From assembly GCA_017640685.1 (NCBI GenBank), contig JAEPQF010000004.1:2352-42261 (forward strand): DNA of 39,910 nt, given 5' to 3'. Source of the DNA: Hyphomicrobiales bacterium. GTDB taxonomy: Bacteria > Pseudomonadota > Alphaproteobacteria > Rhizobiales > HXMU1428-3. Position 1 is the stretch's first letter; each line of letters opens with the position of its first letter. Shown here in pieces: positions 1 to 7,981 of this stretch. The position numbers and the translations under genes are program-made. The notes under the pieces are model-generated. The model saw only the letters and a program-made list of their open reading frames with translations. It did not search any database and had not been told where the DNA came from.

Positions 1-2
1 GA

Positions 3-62
3 AAATTATGGGTTAAAGACCTAAAAATGATTGGTGAACAGTTGGAAAAAAAACTGGCATAG
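3..62 (+). CDS. C-terminal end of an unidentified protein (partial)
   Basis: An open frame enters from the left edge and ends at TAG at 60-62. The 19 visible residues (KLWVKDLKMIGEQLEKKLA) are Lys-rich and look like the end of an amphipathic helix. The family cannot be told from so little. The other two forward frames close within the first 24 bases, so this is the only frame that could be the tail of an upstream + strand gene. It lies 82 bp before the next start codon and could be its operon partner, but that is a guess. Confidence 0.35.
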   Translation, partial: KLWVKDLKMIGEQLEKKLA

Positions 63-144
63 CTTGAGGTTAAGCCATATTATGAGGCCGTGATAGGTGG
101 TTATCTTTCGTTTATGGGCTGGAACTAGCTGGGAGTGCTGATAT

Positions 145-720
145 ATGAACCGTTTGGTTAGTAAATTTGTGATGGTTTTGAGTGTGACTTTCTTGGGAAC
201 ACTTTTGAATTCTATCTCTCATTCTCAAGCAAAGGCAGATGAAAAACAGTGTTTGTCTGAAGCGTTTTCAGCAACAGGCAAAGCTTCTTCAATAGGTGAG
301 CTTGCGCGAGCCAATGCGTTCTTTACTTGGAAAGCTGCTGTGAAAGACAAACACGGTGCTGATTATATGGCGTGGTCAGCGGCGACTGAGCGCAAATTAG
401 TTTGTATAGATCTCATGAGCGGTGAGAACAAGGGCAAGTGGGAATGCACACGAACAGCAAGGCCTTGTAAATCAGCAAAACCTGTTGTTGCGACTAAAGG
501 CAGCTGCAAGGACGAAATTACAACTGGGTGGGGCGCCAGACGCGGGTCTGCTCAAAAAGCTCGGATTGAAGCTCAATCAGGCTGGAAATTGCTTGTTGAG
601 GGTACTTTTGGTGCTGAATGGTCTAACTGGAGTTTGGCCAAAGAAACAAATATTAAGTGTGTGAGAAAAAATAAGTATCAATTTCAATGCATTGCCTCTG
701 CTAAAGCTTGTCATTCTTAA
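145..720 (+). CDS. Secreted protein with two tandem Cys-patterned repeats
   Basis: A 191-residue protein of unrecognised family. Residues 1-31 form a Sec signal peptide: Arg/Lys at the start, a hydrophobic core, and AKA before a likely cleavage at D32. The mature part is an internal duplication. Cysteines fall at 36, 87, 101, 108 and again at 121, 172, 182, 189, so the spacings are 51/14/7 and 51/10/7. Both copies share W-K residues mid-repeat, a G-A-x-x-x-x-W-S motif and a basic stretch before the last Cys. The even Cys content suggests periplasmic disulfide-bonded domains. GGGAG at 131-135, nine bases before the ATG, supports the start. Function is unknown; the pattern resembles small secreted alphaproteobacterial proteins of uncharacterised families. 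Confidence 0.75.
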   Translation: MNRLVSKFVMVLSVTFLGTLLNSISHSQAKADEKQCLSEAFSATGKASSIGELARANAFFTWKAAVKDKHGADYMAWSAATERKLVCIDLMSGENKGKWECTRTARPCKSAKPVVATKGSCKDEITTGWGARRGSAQKARIEAQSGWKLLVEGTFGAEWSNWSLAKETNIKCVRKNKYQFQCIASAKACHS

Positions 721-737
721 AAATTAGAAATTTTTAA

Positions 738-952
738 GGTTGCTTTCTCTCGCGGGCTATTCTGCCGCTGAAGCGGCTGGCCCTACGAGGTGCGGCGCAA
801 CGCGCCGGGCAGCCGTGCTGCCATGTCCCATTGCCTAAGCAGGCAATGTTCCTTCTTCGTATCGATCGTTTTTTGTCGTGTATAGGTCGCCTCCACAGTA
901 AAAGTACTATAATCGGTACTCTATTTGTGCCTTCAGGTGCCCACAAGCAACC
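738..952. other. GC-rich multi-hairpin element (structured RNA or MITE-like repeat)
   Basis: A block unlike its AT-rich surroundings. An outer 8-bp inverted repeat pairs 738-745 (GGTTGCTT) with 945-952 (AAGCAACC). Inside are consecutive perfect hairpins: 764-777 (GCCGC/GCGGC with a TGAA loop), 794-806 (GGCGC/GCGCC), 808-822 (GGCAG/CTGCC), 829-848 (CATTGCCT/AGGCAATG with an AAGC loop) and 903-920 (AGTAC/GTACT). A GGGC/GCCC pair (754-757, 780-783) extends the first hairpin. Open frames across it are low-complexity and not convincing as protein. It could be a non-coding RNA or an interspersed palindromic or mobile repeat. No second copy occurs in this window, and I do not recognise a known RNA family. 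Confidence 0.5.
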
Positions 953-1240
953 CGCTCTATAACCGATTAAGTGTGCTGATTTGTACACTTTACTCTTTCC
1001 TGTCCTTTTGAGTATTCTTTACTTTCAGAATTTATTTGTATTATTTGCATTGCCAGTTTGGGTTGTTTTGGAGGGAGCAGTTTAAACACAAGTGTGATGC
1101 AGTTATCTGATACTTCATTGATTTTGTTATTAAATACATGATTTTTGCGTTTGGTTTTTCAGTGTTTTTTACAATTAAATTCCCTTCCATTAACTATCAA
1201 ATCATTTGTAATTCTGATGCCTAAATATTGGGCGTTGGTG

Positions 1241-1249
1241 TGCTATAAT
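1241..1249 (+). promoter_or_regulatory. Extended -10 promoter element for the regulator gene
   Basis: TGCTATAAT is a perfect extended -10 (TGn plus TATAAT) 55 bp upstream of the start codon at 1305. No good -35 hexamer lies at the right distance, which is normal for extended -10 promoters. The predicted transcript start is near 1256, leaving a short leader that contains the GGAGG ribosome site. Confidence 0.45.
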
Positions 1250-1304
1250 TTTTACTTATGGATTTTGATGGTTGGATCTGAAGCTTTTTTGGAGGTGAGG
1301 CACT

Positions 1305-1955
1305 ATGGGTTTGGGGATGAAAGTTACTTATCCTGTTCGCGTGGCTGTTGTGGACAAGAACCCATTGGTTGTGCGTGGCTTGCGCTCTTTGTTTGATGAA
1401 GATGGTCGTTTTGATGTGGTCGCTTCAGCGCATGATGGGGCACGTTTGCTTGATGGGCTTGAGGTTCTCTCTGTTGATATTGTGATCACTGGGTGGATTA
1501 TGCCTTATTGCAATGGCAAGGAACTATTAGAAGCTCTCTCTGAGAGAACAGATAGCCCTAAAGTGGTTGTTTATACTGGTGACATTGGAGATGTTGTGCC
1601 GCGCGAGGCAATGGAGCTTGGGGCTTATGCTTATTTTTCAAAAGCGGAACCACCTGAGCGATTACTCTCAGTTCTAGATAGTGTTGCGCGTGGGTCTATG
1701 GTTTTTCCGTTTATGGGGAAGCAGGAAGACCAGAGTTTGTTAAGCTCTTTGACGAGCAGAGAAAGTTTAATGCTTGAAAAACTAAGTCTCGGTATGACCA
1801 ATCAGGAACTTGCTGATGTGATGGCGATTTCTCAAAATACGGTCAAGTTTCATCTTAAAAATGTTTATTCAAAATTGAACGTTCGAAACCGTTCTGAAGC
1901 GGTTGCTCTTTATTATAGTGAGGGGTTGTCTGAGCCTGCAACAAGCTTTGTATAG
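1305..1955 (+). CDS. NarL/FixJ-type response regulator with degenerate receiver
   Basis: A 216-residue two-domain regulator. The receiver spans about 11-125 and the LuxR-type helix-turn-helix about 148-205 (LTSRESLMLEKLSLGMTNQE onwards, with the NTVKFHLKNVYSKL recognition region). In the receiver the acidic residue (D17), the switch Thr (T91) and the conserved Lys (K113) are present. The phospho-acceptor position, in the segment VDIVITGWIMP, is Gly63 where the family has Asp. Normal Asp phosphorylation is therefore impossible and the protein should be read as an atypical receiver. GGAGG about nine bases upstream supports the ATG at 1305; an in-frame ATG lies at 1317. No sensor kinase is adjacent. 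It is the only DNA-binding regulator near the cbb operon, 335 bp upstream on the same strand. A role in cbb control is inference. Confidence 0.85.
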   Translation: MGLGMKVTYPVRVAVVDKNPLVVRGLRSLFDEDGRFDVVASAHDGARLLDGLEVLSVDIVITGWIMPYCNGKELLEALSERTDSPKVVVYTGDIGDVVPREAMELGAYAYFSKAEPPERLLSVLDSVARGSMVFPFMGKQEDQSLLSSLTSRESLMLEKLSLGMTNQELADVMAISQNTVKFHLKNVYSKLNVRNRSEAVALYYSEGLSEPATSFV

Positions 1956-2290
1956 GCTTTTCCCATTATTTTTATATTTATATAAAAAATTTCCCATCTA
2001 ATTTCTGAAATGGCTCTTCTCTTTTTACCTCATTGATTTCTATAATCTTTTTTGTTTTTTCTTACATCAAACCCTTGCAAGTTTTTTGTCTTTTTTCCCA
2101 AGAATTGTTAAAAAATTACTAAAACCTACCCTAATGGGTAGGCCTCCCCTACCTGGAGGCATGTTTTGCACTTTGGTCAAAGGTAATAGCTTTATTTCAA
2201 CAAGAGGCGAACAGCGCCGAGAAAAAATTACAGGGACTTTCACTCGTTTTTAAATCAACGAAAAGAGTTTGAAAGTTTGGGGAGACAGCA
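1956..2290 (+). promoter_or_regulatory. Leader/promoter region of the cbb operon
   Basis: A 335-bp gap, very T-rich in its left half (about 2035-2105). A TATAAT at 2041-2046 is a possible -10 without a clear -35, giving a leader of about 240 nt. The tandem hairpins at 2125-2160 lie inside that leader. GGGGAGA at 2279-2285 is the ribosome site for the first gene. I see no convincing LysR-type CbbR site, but a weight matrix was not run. Confidence 0.5.
2125..2160 (+). promoter_or_regulatory. Overlapping alternative hairpins / triple CCTACC half-sites
   Basis: Three CCTACC hexamers alternate in orientation: 2125-2130 (+), 2137-2142 (-) and 2148-2153 (+), with 11-12 bp between starts. As RNA, CCTACCC/GGGTAGG (2125-2131 with 2136-2142, TAAT loop) competes with GGTAGG/CCTACC (2137-2142 with 2148-2153). 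GCCTCC/GGAGGC (2142-2147 with 2155-2160) forms a further stem. No U-tract follows, so this is not a simple terminator. As DNA, the minus-strand heptamer TACCCAT (2134-2140) fits the NarL-type consensus TACYYMT. The element could be an operator, an attenuator-like switch, or both. Confidence 0.5.
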
Positions 2291-3247
2291 ATGATGACAC
2301 GCGCCGGACGCGCCAGGCCAGAACTTATTTATGGCCTGAGGAAAGTTACTGAAGATGCTGCGAAAGCTGCTTTTGACTGGATTGGTCGTGGTGACAAAGA
2401 GCGCGGTGATGGTGCAGCTGTTGATGCGATGCGCACAGCCTTACAACAGATTGAGATTGAAGGTTTGGTCGTTATTGGTGAGGGCGAAAAAGATGAAGCT
2501 CCTCAACTTTACAATGGTGAGATTGTTGGGCAACCGGGGGCTGAATTCAAAGCGGATATTGCCGTTGACCCTGTTGAAGGAACCAGCTATTTGGCGAAGG
2601 GTTTGACAAATGCTTTGGCGGTGATTGCCATTGCACCGCGCGGCTCAATGATGGACCCAGGCCCCGCATTTTACATGGAGAAATTTGCAGCGCCGGCTGA
2701 AGCCAAAGGCGAGATTGACCCGAATTGGTCAGTTGAAGAAAAAATCAAAACTTTGGCGAAATGCCTCAAAAAAGATGTTTCTGAAATTACGGTTTATGTA
2801 CTTGAAAAACCAAGACATCGTCAGATGATCCAAGAAATTCATGATGCAGGAGCCAGAGCTCTTTTGTACCCAGCAGGTGATGTTGCGGGCGCTTTGCTTG
2901 CGGCCATTCCAGATAGCGGTGTTGATTGTTTGATGGGAACAGGTGGCACGCCGGAAGGGATTATGTCTGCAGTTGCTATTAGAGCGTTGGGCGGAGAATT
3001 TATGGGCCGGATTGACCCGCAATTACAAACTGAAGCCATTGCTGTGAGAGAAGCGAATTTGGACACTACGAAATGGTACAAAATTGAAGAACTGGTTTCT
3101 TCTGATGATCTTTTCTTTTGTGCGACGGGCATCACAACAGGTTTGATGCTTGATGGTGTTGAGAAGTTTAATGGTGGGTTTCGTATGCAGACCTTGATGG
3201 TGATTGGCGAGACAAAAGAGCGCCAGGTGTTGACGACTTATACTTAA
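2291..3247 (+). CDS. glpX: Class II fructose-1,6-bisphosphatase (GlpX type)
   Basis: Hydrolyses fructose-1,6-bisphosphate to fructose-6-phosphate. GlpX enzymes in autotrophs often also cleave sedoheptulose-1,7-bisphosphate, so this one probably serves both regenerative steps of the Calvin cycle. The metal/substrate motifs are clear: GEGEKDEAP (63-71) and DPVEGT (93-98), and GGTPEG further on. Length (318) is close to the usual 320-340. The gene opens the cbb cluster in the place where a class I cbbF is usually found. Two ATGs are adjacent (2291 and 2294), both compatible with GGGGAGA at 2279-2285. Bifunctionality is inferred from context and not visible in the residues. Confidence 0.93.
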   Translation: MMTRAGRARPELIYGLRKVTEDAAKAAFDWIGRGDKERGDGAAVDAMRTALQQIEIEGLVVIGEGEKDEAPQLYNGEIVGQPGAEFKADIAVDPVEGTSYLAKGLTNALAVIAIAPRGSMMDPGPAFYMEKFAAPAEAKGEIDPNWSVEEKIKTLAKCLKKDVSEITVYVLEKPRHRQMIQEIHDAGARALLYPAGDVAGALLAAIPDSGVDCLMGTGGTPEGIMSAVAIRALGGEFMGRIDPQLQTEAIAVREANLDTTKWYKIEELVSSDDLFFCATGITTGLMLDGVEKFNGGFRMQTLMVIGETKERQVLTTYT

Positions 3248-3376
3248 GGTCTGACCGCCTAATTTTAATAATTAAGATGCGAGTTATGATTTCTAACGCA
3301 TTGTTTTTAAAATAATAAAATCAACTGGAAGCGCTGATTTTTCTAGCAAGCTTCCCGGAAACTGGGGACTGAAATT

Positions 3377-4297
3377 ATGCCAAAGATATTGGACCGTCCG
3401 ATTATATTGGGAGTTGTGGGAGATAGCGCAACTGGTAAAACGACGCTTTCTGCTGGTGTTGCTAAAATATTGGGTGAAGATCGTTGTACTGTTATTTGCA
3501 CAGATGATTATCATGCGTTTGATCGAGTTGAGAGGGCAGGTAATGGCATTTCTGCGTTAGACCCTAAGGGCAATTATATTGATATTTTAGAGCAGCATTT
3601 GCGTGCACTTCGAAAAGGTGAGGCGATATTAAAACCCATTTACAATCATGATGGTGGCACGCTTGATCGCCCTGAATATGTTAAGCCTCGTGATTATATT
3701 ATTATGGAAGGTTTGCTTGGGTACACAACACGGGCGATGCGCGATTGTTATGATGTGAAAATTTATCTCGACCCTGAAGAAGAGCTGCGTGTGAAATGGA
3801 AAGTTCACCGGGATACCACTAAACGCGGGTATACAGAAGAGCAAGTGCTGGCCTCTTTAGAAAAGAGAAAAGCTGACAGCCCTGCTTTTATTCGCCCGCA
3901 GCGCACATTTGCTGATATTGTCATTCGTTTCCAAACCCCAGAGAAGGGCGGCGATGATGCGCATTTGGATGTACGTCATATTCTGCGCCCAACATTGCCC
4001 CATCCAGATTTTTCCCCGCTTTTTGAAAGCCCCAGTAATAACGGGTTGTTGCTCGAATTAGCGCGAGATGTTGATGGCAAGCCTGTCGATGTGCTTGAGA
4101 TTGATGGGGCTATTTCAGATGAACACGCAACGAAAATACAGAATTTATTGTGGGATTTGATCCCTGAAGCGAGCCATTTGCGCGATCAATTAGGGCAAGT
4201 TGATGGGTCTTCATCAGTGAGTAACCCGCTTGCTTTGACGCAGCTTCTGGTGGCGTTCCACATGGTGAAAGCTGCGCTTGGTGTGCACGCAATTTAG
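3377..4297 (+). CDS. cbbP: Phosphoribulokinase
   Basis: Phosphorylates ribulose-5-phosphate to ribulose-1,5-bisphosphate with ATP, making the RuBisCO substrate. The P-loop GDSATGKT (15-22) and the DDYH motif (43-46) identify the PRK/uridine kinase fold. Later segments PIYNHDGGT and MEGLLGY, and the basic WKVHRDTTKRGY region, match PRK. The sequence style (VVGDSATGKTT, CTDDYHAFDR) differs from the SGAGTTT-type P-loop I recall for the canonical proteobacterial octameric enzyme. It looks closer to the cyanobacterial/actinobacterial lineage. It starts 129 bp after glpX with GGGGA upstream at about 3363. Function is near certain; the lineage comment is from memory. Confidence 0.93.
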   Translation: MPKILDRPIILGVVGDSATGKTTLSAGVAKILGEDRCTVICTDDYHAFDRVERAGNGISALDPKGNYIDILEQHLRALRKGEAILKPIYNHDGGTLDRPEYVKPRDYIIMEGLLGYTTRAMRDCYDVKIYLDPEEELRVKWKVHRDTTKRGYTEEQVLASLEKRKADSPAFIRPQRTFADIVIRFQTPEKGGDDAHLDVRHILRPTLPHPDFSPLFESPSNNGLLLELARDVDGKPVDVLEIDGAISDEHATKIQNLLWDLIPEASHLRDQLGQVDGSSSVSNPLALTQLLVAFHMVKAALGVHAI

Positions 4298-4511
4298 TAA
4301 GAACACTCCAAAACAGCTCCTTTTAGCTAAATAGTTGAGGTTAAGAGGGATTTTGGGGGGTGCATGAGGCCTCAGGGCATAGTATAGGATGCAAATTATT
4401 ATCGTGAAGACATAAAAAGGGATCTCACCCCGTTCAAACTTATAAAAATGAACATGTGATCTTTTTAAAGTTTTAAACGATGGAATTGAGTTTTTATAAG
4501 GAGGCCTTCTC

Positions 4512-6527
4512 ATGGGAGAAGCGGTTGAAATGAACAAAGAGCTAGATATGGCCTTAAAAGCCAAAATGGCCAATGCAATCCGCGCTTTATCTATGGATGC
4601 AGTTCAGAAAGCTAAATCTGGACACCCTGGCGCACCAATGGGCTTAGCTGATGTTGCGACGGTTTTATTTACTGATCATCTGAAATTTGATGCAGCCAAC
4701 CCTGATTGGCACGACCGTGATCGTTTTATTATGTCTGCTGGTCACGGGTCTATGTTGGTTTATTCTTTGCTCTATTTGGCTGGTTATCCTGGAATTGATA
4801 TTGAGACGATCAAAAACTTCCGCCAGATTGGTAGCCCTGCTGCCGGTCATCCTGAATATGGTCACTTGCCAGGCATTGAGACAACCACTGGCCCCTTAGG
4901 ACAAGGGATTACAACTGCCGTTGGTATGGCTTTGGCTGAGCGCTTACAGAATGATAAATATGGTGATTATATTATTGATCACTATACCTATGTGATTGCT
5001 GGTGATGGCTGCTTGATGGAAGGTATTTCTCAAGAAGCGATTTCAATGGCTGGCCATCTTGGTCTTTCGAAATTGATTGTTCTTTGGGACGATAACAATA
5101 TCTCCATTGATGGAACATTGGATGTTGCTTGTTCTGATGATCAGCGCAAAAGATTTGAGGCTTCTGGTTGGAATACCCTTGCTGTTGATGGGCATGATAT
5201 GGCGGCTGTTTCAGCAGCGATTGCTGAAGCGAAAACCAGCGATAAGCCAACATTGATAGCTTGTAAAACTATTATTGGTTTTGGTGCTCCCAATAAACAG
5301 GGCACAGCTGCAACACATGGTGCGCCACTTGGTGATGATGAAATTGCTGAGACAAGAAAGCAGCTTGGTTGGGATCACCCGCCTTTTGAAGTTCCACAAG
5401 ATGTTTTGGATGCTTGGCGTGCAGTTGGCCGCAAAGGCGGTGAGACGCGCAACGCCTGGCTCTCAGCGTACAATGGGTTGACGCCTGTTGGGCAAGCTGA
5501 ACTTGTGAAACCAATGAGTGATGCGGTTAAAAAGAGCCTTCAACATGCGGTTGTGAATGTAAAACAAAAATTTGTTGCTGGTGGTGAGGCCTTGGCGACA
5601 CGTGTTTCTTCAAAACAAGTTTTGGATGAAATTTTACCCGTTATTCCTGGCATGGTGGGTGGTTCGGCTGACCTTACCGGATCTAACGGTACGAAAACAG
5701 ATCAATATAAGCCGGTCAATCGAGGCCAGTTTGATGGCAATTATATACACTATGGTGTTCGCGAACATGGCATGGGCGCTGTGATGAATGGTCTCTCCTT
5801 GCATGGTGGATTCTTACCCTACTCAGGTACGTTTCTTGTTTTTTCTGACTATGCACGGGGAGCCATTCGACTTTCTGCTCTTATGGAACAGCCTGTTGGT
5901 TATGTGATGACCCATGACTCAATCGGCCTTGGTGAAGATGGACCGACCCATCAGCCTGTTGAGCACTTAGCTTCACTTCGGGCAATGCCGAACATCAATG
6001 TTTTCCGTCCGGCTGATAGTGTTGAATGTGCTGAGTGTTGGGAAGCGTTTGTGTTGCAAGATAAAACACCTGCGATCATGTCACTTACGCGTCAAGGCCT
6101 GCCACTGCTTCGTACTGATGCTACTGAAGAAAATAAATCTGCCAAAGGCGGTTATGTCTTGAAAGAAGCTGACGGTGAGCGCGATGTGACGTTGATTGGC
6201 ACGGGCTCTGAAGTTTCTATCGCAATGGAGGCTGCTAAAATTCTTGAAGCTGATGGCTTGAAAGTGGCTGTTGTTTCGCTTCCTTGTTGGGAATTGTTTG
6301 AAGCTCAATCTTCTGATTATCAATGGAATGTTCTTGGTGATGCGCCGCGTGTTGGTGTTGAAGCAGCTGTTGAGCAAGGTTGGAGCAAATGGCTTGGATC
6401 TAATGGTCAATTTATTGGTATGAGCGGATTTGGTGCTTCTGGTCCCTGGGACGCCCTTTATGAACATTTTGGAATTACAGCAGACAAAGTTGTTGATGCG
6501 GCGCGCCGTGTTACGGGCAATGCATAA
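4512..6527 (+). CDS. cbbT: Transketolase
   Basis: Thiamine-diphosphate enzyme moving two-carbon units between sugar phosphates in the regenerative phase of the Calvin cycle. At 671 residues it is full length. Visible landmarks are KSGHPGAPMG (35-44), SAGHGS (75-80), the TPP motif GDGCLMEG (164-171) ending in DDNN (193-196), and the C-terminal half with REHGMG and THDSIGLGEDGPTHQP. A strong AAGGAGG at about 4498-4504 fixes the start. A 214-bp gap separates it from cbbP and holds a GAGGCCTC palindrome near 4366 but no obvious terminator. The next gene begins 13 bp later, so the two are surely co-transcribed. Confidence 0.96.
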   Translation: MGEAVEMNKELDMALKAKMANAIRALSMDAVQKAKSGHPGAPMGLADVATVLFTDHLKFDAANPDWHDRDRFIMSAGHGSMLVYSLLYLAGYPGIDIETIKNFRQIGSPAAGHPEYGHLPGIETTTGPLGQGITTAVGMALAERLQNDKYGDYIIDHYTYVIAGDGCLMEGISQEAISMAGHLGLSKLIVLWDDNNISIDGTLDVACSDDQRKRFEASGWNTLAVDGHDMAAVSAAIAEAKTSDKPTLIACKTIIGFGAPNKQGTAATHGAPLGDDEIAETRKQLGWDHPPFEVPQDVLDAWRAVGRKGGETRNAWLSAYNGLTPVGQAELVKPMSDAVKKSLQHAVVNVKQKFVAGGEALATRVSSKQVLDEILPVIPGMVGGSADLTGSNGTKTDQYKPVNRGQFDGNYIHYGVREHGMGAVMNGLSLHGGFLPYSGTFLVFSDYARGAIRLSALMEQPVGYVMTHDSIGLGEDGPTHQPVEHLASLRAMPNINVFRPADSVECAECWEAFVLQDKTPAIMSLTRQGLPLLRTDATEENKSAKGGYVLKEADGERDVTLIGTGSEVSIAMEAAKILEADGLKVAVVSLPCWELFEAQSSDYQWNVLGDAPRVGVEAAVEQGWSKWLGSNGQFIGMSGFGASGPWDALYEHFGITADKVVDAARRVTGNA

Positions 6528-6540
6528 GGGGGGATGAGAT

Positions 6541-7755
6541 ATGACTGAAATGGCTTTAGATAAATTAAAAACCATTGATGATGCTGATGTTGTTGGAAAA
6601 CGTGTTTTGGTGCGGGCTGATTTAAACGTCCCTATGCAAAATGGTGTGATTTCTGATGCGACTAGAATTGAGCGTTTTTTGCCAACAGTGCGTGAGCTTA
6701 CAAAACGAGGTGCCCGGGTTGTTATTATGACTCACTTTGGTCGCCCGGGTGGCCAGGTTGACCCCTCCCTTTCGCTTGCGCCTGTTGCAGAAAAGGTTGC
6801 TGAATTGCTTCCTGATACAAAAGTGAGTTTTGCACCTGATTGTATTGGGGAACAGGCTGAAACTGTTGTAGCTGCTCTTTCTAACGGTGATGTTTGTGTG
6901 TTGGAGAATTTACGTTTCCATAAAGGTGAGACGGATAATGACCCTGCCTTTGTTGCTGAGTTGGTGGCGTTAGGTGATCTCTATGTGAGTGATGCGTTTT
7001 CAACATCGCACCGTGCGCATGCGTCTACTGAGGGTATTGCTCGCCATCTGCCAGCTTTTGCAGGCCCGTTGATGATGCTTGAAGTGAACGCTCTTAAAGC
7101 TGCACTTGAAGCGCCGAAACGTCCAGTGGCTGCTGTGGTTGGCGGCGCGAAAGTTTCAACCAAAATTCAATTGCTGACGAACCTCGTTAACAAAGTGGAC
7201 ATGGTTATTGTTGGTGGCGGCATGGCAAACACGTTCTTGTTTGCGCAAGGTGTTCAAGTTGGGAAATCTCTTTGTGAGCCTGATTATATCGACACCGTTG
7301 AAAACATCTTAGGTCGTGCGGCTGAAAGTGGTTGCAAAATAGTTTTGCCAACTGATGTTGTTGTGGCAAGCGAATTTGCTGAAGGAGCGGCGAACGAAGT
7401 GGTGGATGTGAATGCTGTTCCTGAAGATAAGATGATTTTAGATGCTGGTCCGCAATCTGTTGCGGGGTTGGTTGAAAAATTATCAGGTTGCAAAACGTTG
7501 GTTTGGAATGGCCCGCTTGGTGCTTTTGAAATTTCTCCATTTGGAGAAGGAACTTTTGCACTCGCCAGAGCAGCTGCCCAAGCAACCATCGAAGGGCAAT
7601 TGACAACGATTGCTGGTGGTGGAGACACGGTAGCGGCTTTGAATGCTGCTAATGTGACTTCTGATTTTACTTATGTCTCAACAGCTGGAGGAGCGTTCCT
7701 TGAGTGGTTAGAGGGTCGGGCGTTACCAGGAGTGGTAGCACTGACGAGAGACTAG
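6541..7755 (+). CDS. pgk: Phosphoglycerate kinase
   Basis: Converts 3-phosphoglycerate and ATP to 1,3-bisphosphoglycerate, the first reductive step after RuBisCO. RADLNVPMQNG (25-35) carries the substrate-binding Arg/Asp, THFGRP follows, and the ATP-side motifs NGPLGAFE and GGGDTVAAL lie near the C-terminus. Length 404 is typical. The GGGGGG run 5-13 bp upstream serves as ribosome site. Its place inside the cbb cluster (cbbK position) implies a Calvin-cycle role, though it may be the only pgk of the cell and serve glycolysis too. Confidence 0.96.
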   Translation: MTEMALDKLKTIDDADVVGKRVLVRADLNVPMQNGVISDATRIERFLPTVRELTKRGARVVIMTHFGRPGGQVDPSLSLAPVAEKVAELLPDTKVSFAPDCIGEQAETVVAALSNGDVCVLENLRFHKGETDNDPAFVAELVALGDLYVSDAFSTSHRAHASTEGIARHLPAFAGPLMMLEVNALKAALEAPKRPVAAVVGGAKVSTKIQLLTNLVNKVDMVIVGGGMANTFLFAQGVQVGKSLCEPDYIDTVENILGRAAESGCKIVLPTDVVVASEFAEGAANEVVDVNAVPEDKMILDAGPQSVAGLVEKLSGCKTLVWNGPLGAFEISPFGEGTFALARAAAQATIEGQLTTIAGGGDTVAALNAANVTSDFTYVSTAGGAFLEWLEGRALPGVVALTRD

Positions 7756-7981
7756 AAAAGAAAAGACTTAAATTATTAATAAGCGCCCATATAGGCGATA
7801 ATTTTAAACGAAAGAGAAAAAGATCACTGAAATTGATTAAAAAAGACACGAGTTTTTAGGGCATTAGGTTGCTCAACTTACATTAGAGATGTATGCAAAC
7901 TCAGTGTTTTAAACAGCATGATCTAAACGTTTAAAGTTAGAGCCACATTAAAGAAATAAAAGATTTAGGAGTTAAATTGAA

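Larger units (their letters stand above)
721..1304. other. 584-bp gap without a protein gene
   Basis: The left half holds the hairpin-rich element described separately (738-952). A further short inverted repeat (AAGTGT...ACACTT, about 969-990) follows it. From about 1000 to 1304 the sequence is AT-rich with many T runs and no credible reading frame. It contains a likely extended -10 promoter for the regulator at 1305 (see 1241-1249). Confidence 0.6.

Noticed and set aside
734-988. 84-codon open frame on the minus strand across the GC-rich hairpin block
   Set aside because: It runs through consecutive palindromes, has an Arg/Pro/Ala-rich composition unlike its neighbours, lacks a clear ribosome site and matches no domain I know. 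The DNA structure explains the open frame better.
4366-4375. TGAGGCCTCA palindrome between cbbP and cbbT as a possible operator or terminator
   Set aside because: It is a single short palindrome without a loop or U-tract and without repeats; chance occurrence is likely.
6081-6575. 164-codon minus-strand frame over the 3' end of transketolase
   Set aside because: It is fully antisense to a highly conserved enzyme, with no ribosome site or recognisable domain.
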